In this document: piece after piece, positions 6,958-13,139 of the stretch
Layout: the number at the start of each line of letters is the position of its first letter
How positions within the stretch are numbered: the first letter of the stretch is position 1
DNA from: an uncultured bacterium
GTDB taxonomy: Bacteria; Cyanobacteriota; Vampirovibrionia; Gastranaerophilales; Gastranaerophilaceae
Length of the DNA stretch: 18,228 nt
NCBI GenBank assembly: GCA_902765655.1
Contig: CACXAK010000008.1
Span: 1 to 18,228 of the forward strand
Direction: 5' to 3'
Notes under the pieces: model-generated
Seen by the model: only the letters and a program-made list of their open reading frames with translations
Told to the model about the DNA's origin: nothing
Database searches by the model: none
Position numbers and translations under genes: made by a program

Positions 6958-7188
6958 ATATGTCCATAAATTTTCTATATATTATAAGCTTAATTTATAC
7001 TAAAAAAACTAATGTTTCAATCAAACTACAAATTTTATCAGTGCTTGGAGTAAATAAATGATTAATATATTTCTTAACTAAAAGTTCGAACCTTGCAACG
7101 TCAACCCCGCCATTAAAAAGAGAGTCCGTCAGGGCTCTTTTTTAATGGCTGAAATGATAGTGGTGAGAATTGCTTTTGCGAGTTCGGC

Positions 7189-7314
7189 GGATTTTGGCAA
7201 GGCTGAAGTAAACGATAGTGAACGGAACGCCGTCCAAGTGAGGAAACTGTAATGAGTGGATATTTTGCGTAGGCAAAATTAAACGAATGGAAGTTTACGA
7301 ACTGCCAAAAATCC
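7189..7314. ncRNA. Candidate structured RNA domain in repeat R2
   Basis: P1 pairs GGATTTTGGC (7189-7198) with GCCAAAAATCC (7304-7314). P2 pairs AAACT (7244-7248) with AGTTT (7292-7296). P3 is ATTTTGC-GTAG-GCAAAAT (7262-7279). The internal-loop strands GTAATGAGTGGAT and TAAACGAATGGA are almost unchanged from R1, while P2 differs in four consecutive base pairs and P1 in one, each time keeping Watson-Crick pairing. Confidence 0.5.
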
Positions 7315-7336
7315 AAGACGAGCCTGTCTTGGATTT
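7309..7336. repeat. Perfect 11-bp hairpin overlapping P1 of R2
   Basis: AAATCCAAGAC (7309-7319), 6-nt loop, GTCTTGGATTT (7326-7336). Its left arm uses six bases of the P1 3' strand (7304-7314), so the two helices cannot form together in one molecule. Confidence 0.75.
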
Positions 7337-7435
7337 GCTCCACGCTCGGAAAGTTTCGCAATAGAACCTACGGTTCAAGTTTGCTCAATTTCCTCGCTAT
7401 CCGGACTTACTTCGTGTCGTCCGTCCGCAAATCCG

Positions 7436-7454
7436 CTCGTCGTTCCCGCCATTT
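7436..7454 (+). repeat. tRNA-Asp 3'-end direct repeat, copy 3
   Basis: The same 19 bases as 6152-6170. It marks the right end of R2 and of the whole tRNA-Asp-associated region. Confidence 0.8.
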
Positions 7455-7652
7455 TAAGAAAAGTTGTTTACTCATTTTTTTATTTTATACAAAGAAAACG
7501 CAGAGTCGAGAATTTATTTTGAGTTCAAGCGGGAAGCCAGCAGAGAGCGAAGTGCTTTAAAAAAAGGAAGCATGTAATATAACAATCAGTTTGATAATTG
7601 TGAACAGTAAGCTTGAGAATGTTTAGAATCAAAAATTTATATCGGTAATAAA
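7455..7652. other. Intergenic stretch with no recognised feature
   Basis: AT-rich spacer between the last tRNA-Asp end-repeat and the DUF3137 promoter. I see no ORF, tRNA or strong hairpin. A short GC-richer patch at about 7530-7555 resembles the purine-rich insert at 5962 in composition only. Confidence 0.5.
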
Positions 7653-7681
7653 TTGCTTTTTATTTATATAATTCTTATAAT
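7653..7681 (+). promoter_or_regulatory. Promoter of the DUF3137 gene
   Basis: TTGCTT (7653-7658), 17-bp spacer, TATAAT (7676-7681). Start predicted near 7688, leaving room for the AGGAG at 7699-7703. A second TATAAT at 7693-7698 would start transcription inside the ribosome site and is unlikely to be used. Confidence 0.5.
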
Positions 7682-7710
7682 AAACGTAAACGTATAATAG
7701 GAGATACTAC

Positions 7711-8637
7711 ATGGATGAATTATATCAAAAATACATTGAAATTTATCACAAAGAAATTGTTCCTTCAGTAAAAATTTTTGAAAATAAACGTATAAAACTA
7801 AAAAGGCAAATTGACTCATTTTTTAAAATAATTTATCCATTGGAGATAATATTTTATATTTTTTTATGCATAAAAATCCCATCTTTTGAATGTCGATGGA
7901 TTGTTATTTTTGGATTATTTTTGTTCTTTTTTAGTTTCCCCGGTATTATAGTATATTTCCTTCAAAAAAATTTTGAGAATAAAGTAAAATCATTTGTTAT
8001 GCCTTTGATGCTAAAACCATTTGGAAATTTTAAATGGATAAATTCAAAATCTGAAGAATTAGTAACAAAGGAAGATATAAATAAGTCTGGGATGTTATAT
8101 AGAACCAATTTTATACAAAAATCGGATGATGATAAATTCATTGGAAAATATAAAGATATACAAATAAAAATTTGCGAAACTAATATCAGTGCTGGTAAAC
8201 ATAATGATTTTACTGGTTTGTTAGTACTATTAGAAATACCCAAAAATTTTTCCGGTCATACTCTTATTTGTGGTAACAATCCATTATGTAAACAAAATCC
8301 TAATAATATAGGGATGAAAATAAATCTTGAAAGTATAGATTTTAATGATAAGTTTCATGTATTTTCAACAGATCAAGTAGAAGCAAGATACATTATTACA
8401 CCATCATTCATGGAACGATTTATAAATCTGACAAAAATTTTTGGTCCTTATATATGCAGCTATTTTTATGAAAATAATAAAGTCCTGATAACTATTCAAT
8501 CTTTAGAAGTATTAGATTTTTTCAGTATAGGAAATATAAAAAAGACAATGGCTGATAAAGAGCAATTTATTAGATTTTTTAATGAATTTTATGCAATTTT
8601 ATCTATAATAGATGAATTAAAACTTTATTGCAAATAG
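7711..8637 (+). CDS. DUF3137 family membrane protein
   Basis: A 308-residue protein with two adjacent membrane helices (about 38-56 and 63-84) and a cytoplasmic C-terminal domain. The C-terminal part has the DUF3137 hallmarks: 'FTGLLVLLEIPKNFSGHTLI' near 168-187, then 'FHVFSTDQVEARYIITPSFMERF' near 212-234, where the family usually has a 'F.vys.dq.eAryiLtp.fm' pattern, and a final 'VLITIQSLEVLDFF' strand. The biochemical role of the family is not established; members often sit next to LemA-like genes, which is not the case here. AGGAG at 7699-7703 lies 7 nt before the ATG. It stands alone between the repeat-rich region and a structured non-coding stretch. Confidence 0.8.
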   Translation: MDELYQKYIEIYHKEIVPSVKIFENKRIKLKRQIDSFFKIIYPLEIIFYIFLCIKIPSFECRWIVIFGLFLFFFSFPGIIVYFLQKNFENKVKSFVMPLMLKPFGNFKWINSKSEELVTKEDINKSGMLYRTNFIQKSDDDKFIGKYKDIQIKICETNISAGKHNDFTGLLVLLEIPKNFSGHTLICGNNPLCKQNPNNIGMKINLESIDFNDKFHVFSTDQVEARYIITPSFMERFINLTKIFGPYICSYFYENNKVLITIQSLEVLDFFSIGNIKKTMADKEQFIRFFNEFYAILSIIDELKLYCK

Positions 8638-8931
8638 CTTGTTGTTAAGTCGTTTGTAGTGTGCAGATTGTAGATTGGGCATACTTGCCCAACAAAAACT
8701 TTTTAGTGCAAATTAGCAGACATTTTAGTTACCAAAATCGGACATTTTGGACTTTTTGAATCAACAGACTTCCGACCACTATAAATCGGCAAAAGACGGA
8801 TTGCTTCAGGCTTTTGCCCTCGAAATAACATGGAAAGTCTCCGACCAAATGTCCTGTTAAAAGGTAAAGCACAACACGCAGGCACGTTTAATGCAAGCAA
8901 CCAATATGGGGTTTTCTGCCTTCACTTGAAT
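8638..8931. other. Hairpin-rich non-coding stretch downstream of tRNA-Ser(CGA)
   Basis: No gene is supported here. Visible inverted repeats are TTGGGCA-TACT-TGCCCAA (8675-8692), a possible terminator of the DUF3137 gene although the T-run is set off by a few bases; CCAAAAT-CGGAC-ATTTTGG around 8738-8756; and GGCAAAAG (8788-8795) with CTTTTGCC (8811-8818). The middle is GC-richer than its flanks. It resembles in style, but not in sequence, the repeat DNA near the other tRNAs. Confidence 0.6.
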
Positions 8932-8966
8932 AAAAAACTGCTTACCAAATGGGCAAACAGTTTTTT
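8932..8966 (-). terminator. Terminator of tRNA-Ser(CGA)
   Basis: AAAAAACTG (8932-8940) pairs with CAGTTTTTT (8958-8966), with further inner pairing (TTACC with GGGCAA, imperfect). It starts three bases after the tRNA 3' end on the minus strand. Confidence 0.75.
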
Positions 8967-8969
8967 ATA

Positions 8970-9056
8970 CGGAGAAGCGGGGATTCGAACCCCGGGTGGA
9001 ATCACTCCCACAGCGACTTTCGAGATCGCCACCTTCAACCACTCGGACACTTCTCC
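8970..9056 (-). tRNA. tRNA-Ser(CGA)
   Basis: Class II tRNA with a long variable arm. Acceptor GGAGAAG pairs with CTTCTCC; discriminator G at 8970. Anticodon stem GCGAT/GTCGC, loop CTCGAAA, anticodon CGA (plus-strand TCG at 9020-9022). T arm CGGGG-TTCGAAT-CCCCG. CCA is not encoded, unlike tRNA-Asp in this window. It lies 20 bp after the stop of the gene at 9077-9799 on the same strand and could share its transcript. Confidence 0.95.
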
Positions 9057-9076
9057 AATTTATTTTGTTTAAAAAA

Positions 9077-9799
9077 TTATTTTTCTATTACAACATTATC
9101 CAAAAGCTGTATGTCAATTTTATCCCCGGCTTTTGCTTTGTAATATAATCCCGGAGTTAACAATCCTGCTGCTGCCCCAACTGCAAAACCAACAGGCATA
9201 CCGATTGCAAAACCGCCAATGATTACAGCTCCTGCTGCTACACCAATACCGCAGCCGGCTCCTGTTCCTATTGCCATTCCGCCTAATGTCGTACCTAAAC
9301 CTTTACCCCAGCCGTTCAGTTTGCCTCTGGATAAGAAGTCTTTTTTGCTGAAAACTTTTGCTTTAATAAATTTTTGTGTTCCGTCAGGTAATTCTAAATA
9401 TTTAAAATCCAAATATATTTTTCCGCTTCTGTTAAATGCTTTCGGACGTTCAATATTGCAGATTTCCGCAACAAATTTTGTTGAAGCCGGTAAAACTTCC
9501 GTTCCTTCCTCTGTTCTTAAACATTCATTTAAAATAAATACAATCTCATCACCTACTTTTGCATATTTGCTGTTAAATGCTTCCGCAAATGAAACCTGCA
9601 AAGTATTGTACGGTAAAATTTCTGTTTCGACTGCACTTGAATTTACTATATTTGTCGGTGTTTTTTTAGCAAGTTTTTTAGGTAACTGCATGTGTTCAAC
9701 GCTTACACAATCTTTGCAATTATCGTCTGCAAATACACCAACAGGAATGCTTAAATTTATAAATAAACTACATAATAAAATTGCGATAATTTTTCTCAT
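9077..9799 (-). CDS. Secreted glycine-zipper protein of unknown function
   Basis: A 240-residue exported protein. Residues 1-24 are a signal peptide (RK, hydrophobic core, cleavage after 'VFA'). A predicted beta-rich region about 55-155 ('TEVLPASTKFVAEICNIERPKAFNRSGKIYLDFKYLELPDG') follows. Then comes a Gly/Ala-rich segment (about 165-215) with GxxxG spacing ('GTGAGCGIGVAAGAVIIGG'), which probably packs in or against a membrane. The end is a short polar tail. The ATG at 9799 is chosen because it follows AAGGAGC at 9806-9812 and begins the signal peptide. The in-frame ATG eight codons earlier at 9823 overlaps the -10 element and would put charged residues before the signal. I do not know a named family. 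tRNA-Ser(CGA) follows. Confidence 0.8.
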   Translation of the reverse strand: MRKIIAILLCSLFINLSIPVGVFADDNCKDCVSVEHMQLPKKLAKKTPTNIVNSSAVETEILPYNTLQVSFAEAFNSKYAKVGDEIVFILNECLRTEEGTEVLPASTKFVAEICNIERPKAFNRSGKIYLDFKYLELPDGTQKFIKAKVFSKKDFLSRGKLNGWGKGLGTTLGGMAIGTGAGCGIGVAAGAVIIGGFAIGMPVGFAVGAAAGLLTPGLYYKAKAGDKIDIQLLDNVVIEK

Positions 9800-9821
9800 A
9801 TTACTGCTCCTTTTTTCTTGC

Positions 9822-9850
9822 ATAATAGCACACTAAAACGCTATTGTAAA
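9822..9850 (-). promoter_or_regulatory. Promoter of the glycine-zipper gene
   Basis: Minus strand: TTTACA (9850-9845), 17-bp spacer, TATTAT (9827-9822) preceded by TGC, an extended -10. Start predicted near 9815, just ahead of the AAGGAG site. Confidence 0.6.
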
Positions 9851-9906
9851 CCGCAAAAGAGAGTAATTACAGTATATGGTTGAGCTTCATTCAATGTGTT
9901 ACATGT

Positions 9907-10024
9907 CAAAATGGCTTCGGCTTCGGCTCGCTTGTTCCGAACTCCCTGCATAAAGCTGTCGCTTTATCAGGGGTTCTCATCCCCAATTCTAAATAAAACA
10001 ATAAAAAACAGAGAGGAGGGGATT
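9907..10024. repeat. 118-bp direct repeat, copy A, with truncated tRNA-Ser(GGA) 3' end
   Basis: Matches 10089-10206 at a period of 182 bp with only about two base differences (near 9980). Its last 16 bases (10009-10024) are the 3' end of tRNA-Ser(GGA) on the minus strand, after which identity stops and no tRNA follows. It holds a strong hairpin at 9939-9976 (GAAC.CCCTG with CAGGG.GTTC, inner ATAAAGC with GCTTTAT). Confidence 0.9.
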
Positions 10025-10088
10025 AATCACTTCGCTCGCCATAGACAGCACTGCGCATTTTGTCTTTTGTGGCAAGTGTGCCACAAGC
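10025..10088. other. Spacer between the tRNA-Ser(GGA) repeats
   Basis: 64 bp holding a perfect 8-bp hairpin TTGTGGCA (10067-10074), loop AGTG, TGCCACAA (10079-10086). No coding sequence. Confidence 0.6.
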
Positions 10089-10206
10089 CAAAATGGCTTC
10101 GGCTTCGGCTCGCTTGTTCCGAACTCCCTGCATAAAGCTGTCGCTTTATCAGGGGTTCTCAGCACCAATTCTAAATAAAACAATAAAAAACAGAGAGGAG
10201 GGGATT
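10089..10206. repeat. 118-bp direct repeat, copy B, joined to intact tRNA-Ser(GGA)
   Basis: Counterpart of 9907-10024. Bases 10191-10206 are the real 3' end of tRNA-Ser(GGA) and 10089-10190 its downstream flank on the minus strand. The same long hairpin is at 10121-10158. Confidence 0.9.
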
Positions 10207-10277
10207 CGAACCCCTGGTGGAATTGCTCCCACACAACCTTTCCAAGATTGCACCTTAAGCCGCTCGGACACCTCTCT
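10191..10277 (-). tRNA. tRNA-Ser(GGA)
   Basis: Class II tRNA. Acceptor AGAGAGG pairs perfectly with CCTCTCT, discriminator G at 10191. Anticodon stem CAATC/GGTTG, loop TTGGAAA, anticodon GGA (plus-strand TCC at 10241-10243). Long variable arm, T arm AGGGG-TTCGAAT-CCCCT. CCA is not encoded, and a run of six T follows the discriminator. The 5' end is 7 bp after the stop of the DUF2997 gene on the same strand, so it may be cotranscribed with that operon. Confidence 0.95.
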
Positions 10278-10284
10278 TTATATA

Positions 10285-10488
10285 CTAATTATCACTTAAA
10301 CGCTGTGACTCGTCAAGTTCTAAATATTCACTCTCATCATATTCTTTTGTTTTATATGCTTTCTCAATCTTTGCATCCGTCAGAAGCTGCAAAACCTTGG
10401 CATAATTGACACATTTTTTGCCTTTTATACCTTCTGTTTGCATTTCTATCATACCGTTTGGCAGTAATTTTATTTTTAATTTTCCCAT
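10285..10488 (-). CDS. DUF2997 family small protein
   Basis: A 67-residue protein. It begins 'KLKIKLLPNGMIEMQTEGIKGKKC', the pattern of DUF2997: a two-stranded beta hairpin with '.P.G...' then 'EG.KGK.C' with a conserved cysteine (C26 here), followed by a helix and an acidic tail with 'YDESEYLELDE'. The biochemical role is unknown. It is the last gene of a five-gene operon and starts 4 bp after the DUF1257 stop; the AGGATAGG ribosome site overlaps that stop codon. From memory, DUF2997 proteins sit beside DUF1257 (Ycf35) proteins in cyanobacteria, which supports both calls. Single cysteine, no metal-cluster motif of its own. Confidence 0.8.
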   Translation of the reverse strand: MGKLKIKLLPNGMIEMQTEGIKGKKCVNYAKVLQLLTDAKIEKAYKTKEYDESEYLELDESQRLSDN

Positions 10489-10492
10489 AAAC

Positions 10493-11482
10493 CTATCCTA
10501 TGTTAATTGTTAAAATAATCGAATTTTCTTCATCTACCCGCTCGTCTTCAAGTTGTAAATTGTGATCTTTTAACCTTTCCATAATTGTATGATACGTCAA
10601 ATCCTGTATATTTAGCCCATATTCATCTTTTAAATCTTCAAGCAGTTTGTTACATTGATTTTCATCTGTGATTCTGTTGATTTCCAGATTATATGCCTCG
10701 TCTAAAGAATTTTTTGAATATATAAGCTGCATTCCGAACATTTCACACGATATATTTAATTCATCCGCTTCAATTGCAGTCGCACCATGCTCTCTTAATG
10801 TTTTTACTAATGCATCTTTATTTGTGTAATTTGTGTTTATGTTTCTCGATGTTATATTTTTTTGCCCCGAACCAATATTTACAAGCGATATTTTTTGTTC
10901 GTTTTCTATAAGAAATGGATCTCTTTTATTTTTTCTTATAAATTTGTAGTTTTTGTTGTTATATCTGAAACGTATTTCCATATCCGTCGATTTTGTAATA
11001 TTTTCAATTTTGTGTTCTTTTAGCATTTCAAGAATGTCATATTTATTTTTGTATTCTGTTTTGTAGCAATAGTAAAATATCTCTTTTGATTTTAAATCAC
11101 GGATATTTTTTTTCAGCATAACTTCAAATGTACGCATAAGAATTTCACTTTGCTTAGTCAAATATGAAGCCGGAGCGTGTCTTGATGTCAGCGGAATGTG
11201 GTTGTTAAGAGATAAAAATGCGCAATAACGTGAATTATACAATTCCCAATGTACATTAATCCCGTTATTAAGAATATAAGTATCATTTTTATACTTATAT
11301 GGAATACCGAGATTTTCCATCAGATAATTAACCTGTTCAAGTTGAATATTTGTTGCAACTTTGATGAGTTGGAGGTTTTTATTCTCAATGCTTAAATCAG
11401 GTCTTTCATTTATACTGCTGACCTGTTTTGCATTCGGGCTGATTAAAAATGCCATAGGAAATGCTTTTAATACAATCGACAT
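10493..11482 (-). CDS. DUF1257 (Ycf35-like) protein with extended N-terminus
   Basis: A 329-residue protein; cyanobacterial and plastid Ycf35 are about 120-130 residues. The last 110 residues fit DUF1257: 'NKDALVKTLREHGATAIEAD' (221-240), 'CNKLLEDLKDEYGLN' (277-291), a 'YHTIMERLKDHNLQLEDERVDEENSIILTINI' ending (297-328). The upstream part holds two stretches that look like weaker copies of the same unit (about 47-95 and 146-196), so the protein may be a tandem of DUF1257-like modules. The N-terminal 16 residues are hydrophobic (LKAFPMAFLI) but too short for a clear membrane helix. Ribosome site AAAGGA, start 12 bp after the AAA gene stop. No enzymatic residues are known for the family. The domain call is good for the C-terminus and tentative for the rest. 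Confidence 0.7.
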   Translation of the reverse strand: MSIVLKAFPMAFLISPNAKQVSSINERPDLSIENKNLQLIKVATNIQLEQVNYLMENLGIPYKYKNDTYILNNGINVHWELYNSRYCAFLSLNNHIPLTSRHAPASYLTKQSEILMRTFEVMLKKNIRDLKSKEIFYYCYKTEYKNKYDILEMLKEHKIENITKSTDMEIRFRYNNKNYKFIRKNKRDPFLIENEQKISLVNIGSGQKNITSRNINTNYTNKDALVKTLREHGATAIEADELNISCEMFGMQLIYSKNSLDEAYNLEINRITDENQCNKLLEDLKDEYGLNIQDLTYHTIMERLKDHNLQLEDERVDEENSIILTINIG

Positions 11483-11494
11483 TATAAATCCTTT

Positions 11495-13111
11495 CTACAC
11501 ATCGAGAGCTCTGCCTCCTCGGGATGCATTAATATCATCTTTTGCTTTTGAATTATATGTTTCCATATCTGATTTTTTTGTCGCCGTAACTGCTCTGACA
11601 TTAGCCCATGAACGTAAACTTAATATTTGTTCTTTTTGTGTTACGGATAATGGTACAACATTTTTTATTGAATTTGTTAAGTCATCAAAAGTCAATGCTC
11701 TGTTATTAAAAAATGCTTCATATAGTGAGTCTATAATTAACTGTTCAATTTCTGCACCTACAAATCCTTCCGTCATTAGAGCGAGCTTTTTACATAAAGA
11801 ATCATTGATTTGTATATCACCTGCAACTTCACTATTACCCAGACGTTTTCCAAGGTGGACTCTGAAAATTTCTTCTCTTTCTTTTTGAGTAGGCATATCA
11901 ACGAAAAATATTTCGTCAAATCTTCCTTTTCGTAAAAGTTCGGGAGGCAAACCGCTGATGTTATTTGCGGTTGCAATTACAAATACCGGAGCTTTTTTAT
12001 CCTGCATCCAATTTAAAAATGTTCCGAATATTCTTGAAGATGTTCCGCTGTCACCATTTGAGTTTATTCCGCTTAAACTCTTTTCTATTTCATCAACCCA
12101 TAAAATCGATGGCGCAACTGCTTCGGCTGTTTTTAGTGCCTTTCGCATATTTTCTTCCGAACTACCCACAATGCCTGCAAATATTTTACCAAAATCAAGT
12201 TTTAATAGCGGTAATTGCCATATTGCACTTGTCGCTTTTGCAGTCAGACTCTTTCCGCAACCCGGAACACCTGTGATTAGTACCCCCTTAGGTGAGGGTA
12301 AACTATATTTCTTCGCTGATTCTGACCAGGAATGGTTCCTTTTTTGAAGCCAGGCCTTTAAATTCTCAAGACCGCCTATATCTTCGATTTTGTACTCTGA
12401 GTTGATAAATTCAAGAATACCTGTCTTTTTAATGACCTGCATTTTTTCACTTAAAATTGTATCCAAATCTTCAATGCTTATTTTTCCGTCATTAACCATT
12501 GCTAACGCAAATGCATTTTCTGCTTCCTGTAAAGTTAATCCCAATGCTGCTTTACATAATTTTTCTTCATCATCTTGACTAAGCTCTGATGTATCTATTT
12601 GGGAATTTTGCTTTACCATTTTAGTAAACTTTGTTTTAATATCGTCAAGAGTCGGTAACGGCATATCTAAAACCGTAATTTCTTTTGACATAGTATCGGG
12701 AATAATCAGTTCTGAAGACAGAAAAATTACATTTTTTCTGAATTTATTTGTTTTTAAATTTCCTAAAATATCCCTGAAATGTCTTACTACATTAAAATCA
12801 ACCTGACGCCCTTTAATTCCGAAATAAACATGAAAATCGCACATAATAAATACGGCGTGTTTTTCGACATTGTTTATAAAATCAATTGCTTTATCAGGAG
12901 TGTTTGTACCCTCAATAATTTTATCATCAAGGGTAAAACCGTTTGTTTGAGTCCATATATATACATTTCTCGGAATCTTTACAAGTTTTTCGGATGACGA
13001 AATGTTTTTAACAAGGTTTATTGCTCGTTCTTCTTCAAATGTTGTAAGATATATATATGGGAACCTTGCTCTGAAAAATCGTGCTAATTGTGATACAAAT
13101 TTATTATCCAT
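11495..13111 (-). CDS. Ycf46-like AAA+ ATPase
   Basis: A 538-residue AAA protein. The first 230 residues form a region typical of Ycf46 relatives ('ARFPYIYLTTFEEERAINLV' at 14-33), probably a degenerate ATPase-like module. The C-terminal AAA module has Walker A GVPGCGKSLT (281-290), Walker B ILWVDE (336-341), sensor 1 'IATANN' (379-384), the arginine-finger segment 'LLRKGRFDE' (392-400) and a sensor-2-like 'GAEIEQ' (452-457). All core residues are present, so it should be active, probably as a ring remodelling a partner. The fourth Walker A position is Gly followed by Cys, where Ycf46 proteins usually have Gly-Thr. In cyanobacteria Ycf46 is linked to inorganic carbon use, which cannot be its role in a non-photosynthetic cell. 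It is the central gene of the operon; start 28 bp after the radical SAM gene. Confidence 0.88.
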   Translation of the reverse strand: MDNKFVSQLARFFRARFPYIYLTTFEEERAINLVKNISSSEKLVKIPRNVYIWTQTNGFTLDDKIIEGTNTPDKAIDFINNVEKHAVFIMCDFHVYFGIKGRQVDFNVVRHFRDILGNLKTNKFRKNVIFLSSELIIPDTMSKEITVLDMPLPTLDDIKTKFTKMVKQNSQIDTSELSQDDEEKLCKAALGLTLQEAENAFALAMVNDGKISIEDLDTILSEKMQVIKKTGILEFINSEYKIEDIGGLENLKAWLQKRNHSWSESAKKYSLPSPKGVLITGVPGCGKSLTAKATSAIWQLPLLKLDFGKIFAGIVGSSEENMRKALKTAEAVAPSILWVDEIEKSLSGINSNGDSGTSSRIFGTFLNWMQDKKAPVFVIATANNISGLPPELLRKGRFDEIFFVDMPTQKEREEIFRVHLGKRLGNSEVAGDIQINDSLCKKLALMTEGFVGAEIEQLIIDSLYEAFFNNRALTFDDLTNSIKNVVPLSVTQKEQILSLRSWANVRAVTATKKSDMETYNSKAKDDINASRGGRALDV

Positions 13112-13139
13112 AACAATCTCTCTATTCTGATATTAATAA

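Larger units (their letters stand above)
7107..7454. repeat. tRNA-Asp-anchored non-coding repeat element, copy R2
   Basis: The left edge (7107-7184) is nearly identical to 6162-6240, including the long terminator-like hairpin now at 7109-7149. The centre carries the same P1/P2/P3 domain as R1, and the right end is CTCGTCGTTCCCGCCATTT (7436-7454). Left of it, 7083-7106 contains GTTCGAACC and resembles a decayed tRNA T arm, although no tRNA can be folded. The right part adds hairpins not seen in R1. Confidence 0.7.

Noticed and set aside
7081..7114. A possible further tRNA ending at 7112 (GTTCGAACC followed by CCGCCATT).
   Set aside because: Only a T-arm-like piece is present; no acceptor, D arm or anticodon arm can be folded from the upstream AT-rich sequence. 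It is noted as a decayed tRNA-like edge of R2.
7145..7252. Plus-strand short ORF in R2 starting MAEMIV (35 codons), with a 13-codon counterpart in R1 at 6202-6243.
   Set aside because: The first codons coincide with the 3' arm of the terminator hairpin and directly follow a T-run rather than a ribosome site; R1 is cut short by a stop and an apparent frameshift. A real microprotein cannot be excluded, but evidence is too thin to annotate.
8830..9143. Plus-strand ORFs across tRNA-Ser(CGA).
   Set aside because: They read through a complete tRNA gene on the other strand and its terminator, with no ribosome site or recognisable domain.
9800..9823. Upstream ATG at 9823 as the start of the glycine-zipper protein.
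   Set aside because: It overlaps the -10 element and the ribosome binding site lies downstream of it, directly before the ATG at 9799, which also begins a proper signal peptide.
9907..10206. Direct repeats resembling a minimal CRISPR array.
   Set aside because: Only two copies, each 118 bp and containing a tRNA stub, with one 64-bp spacer and no cas genes nearby.
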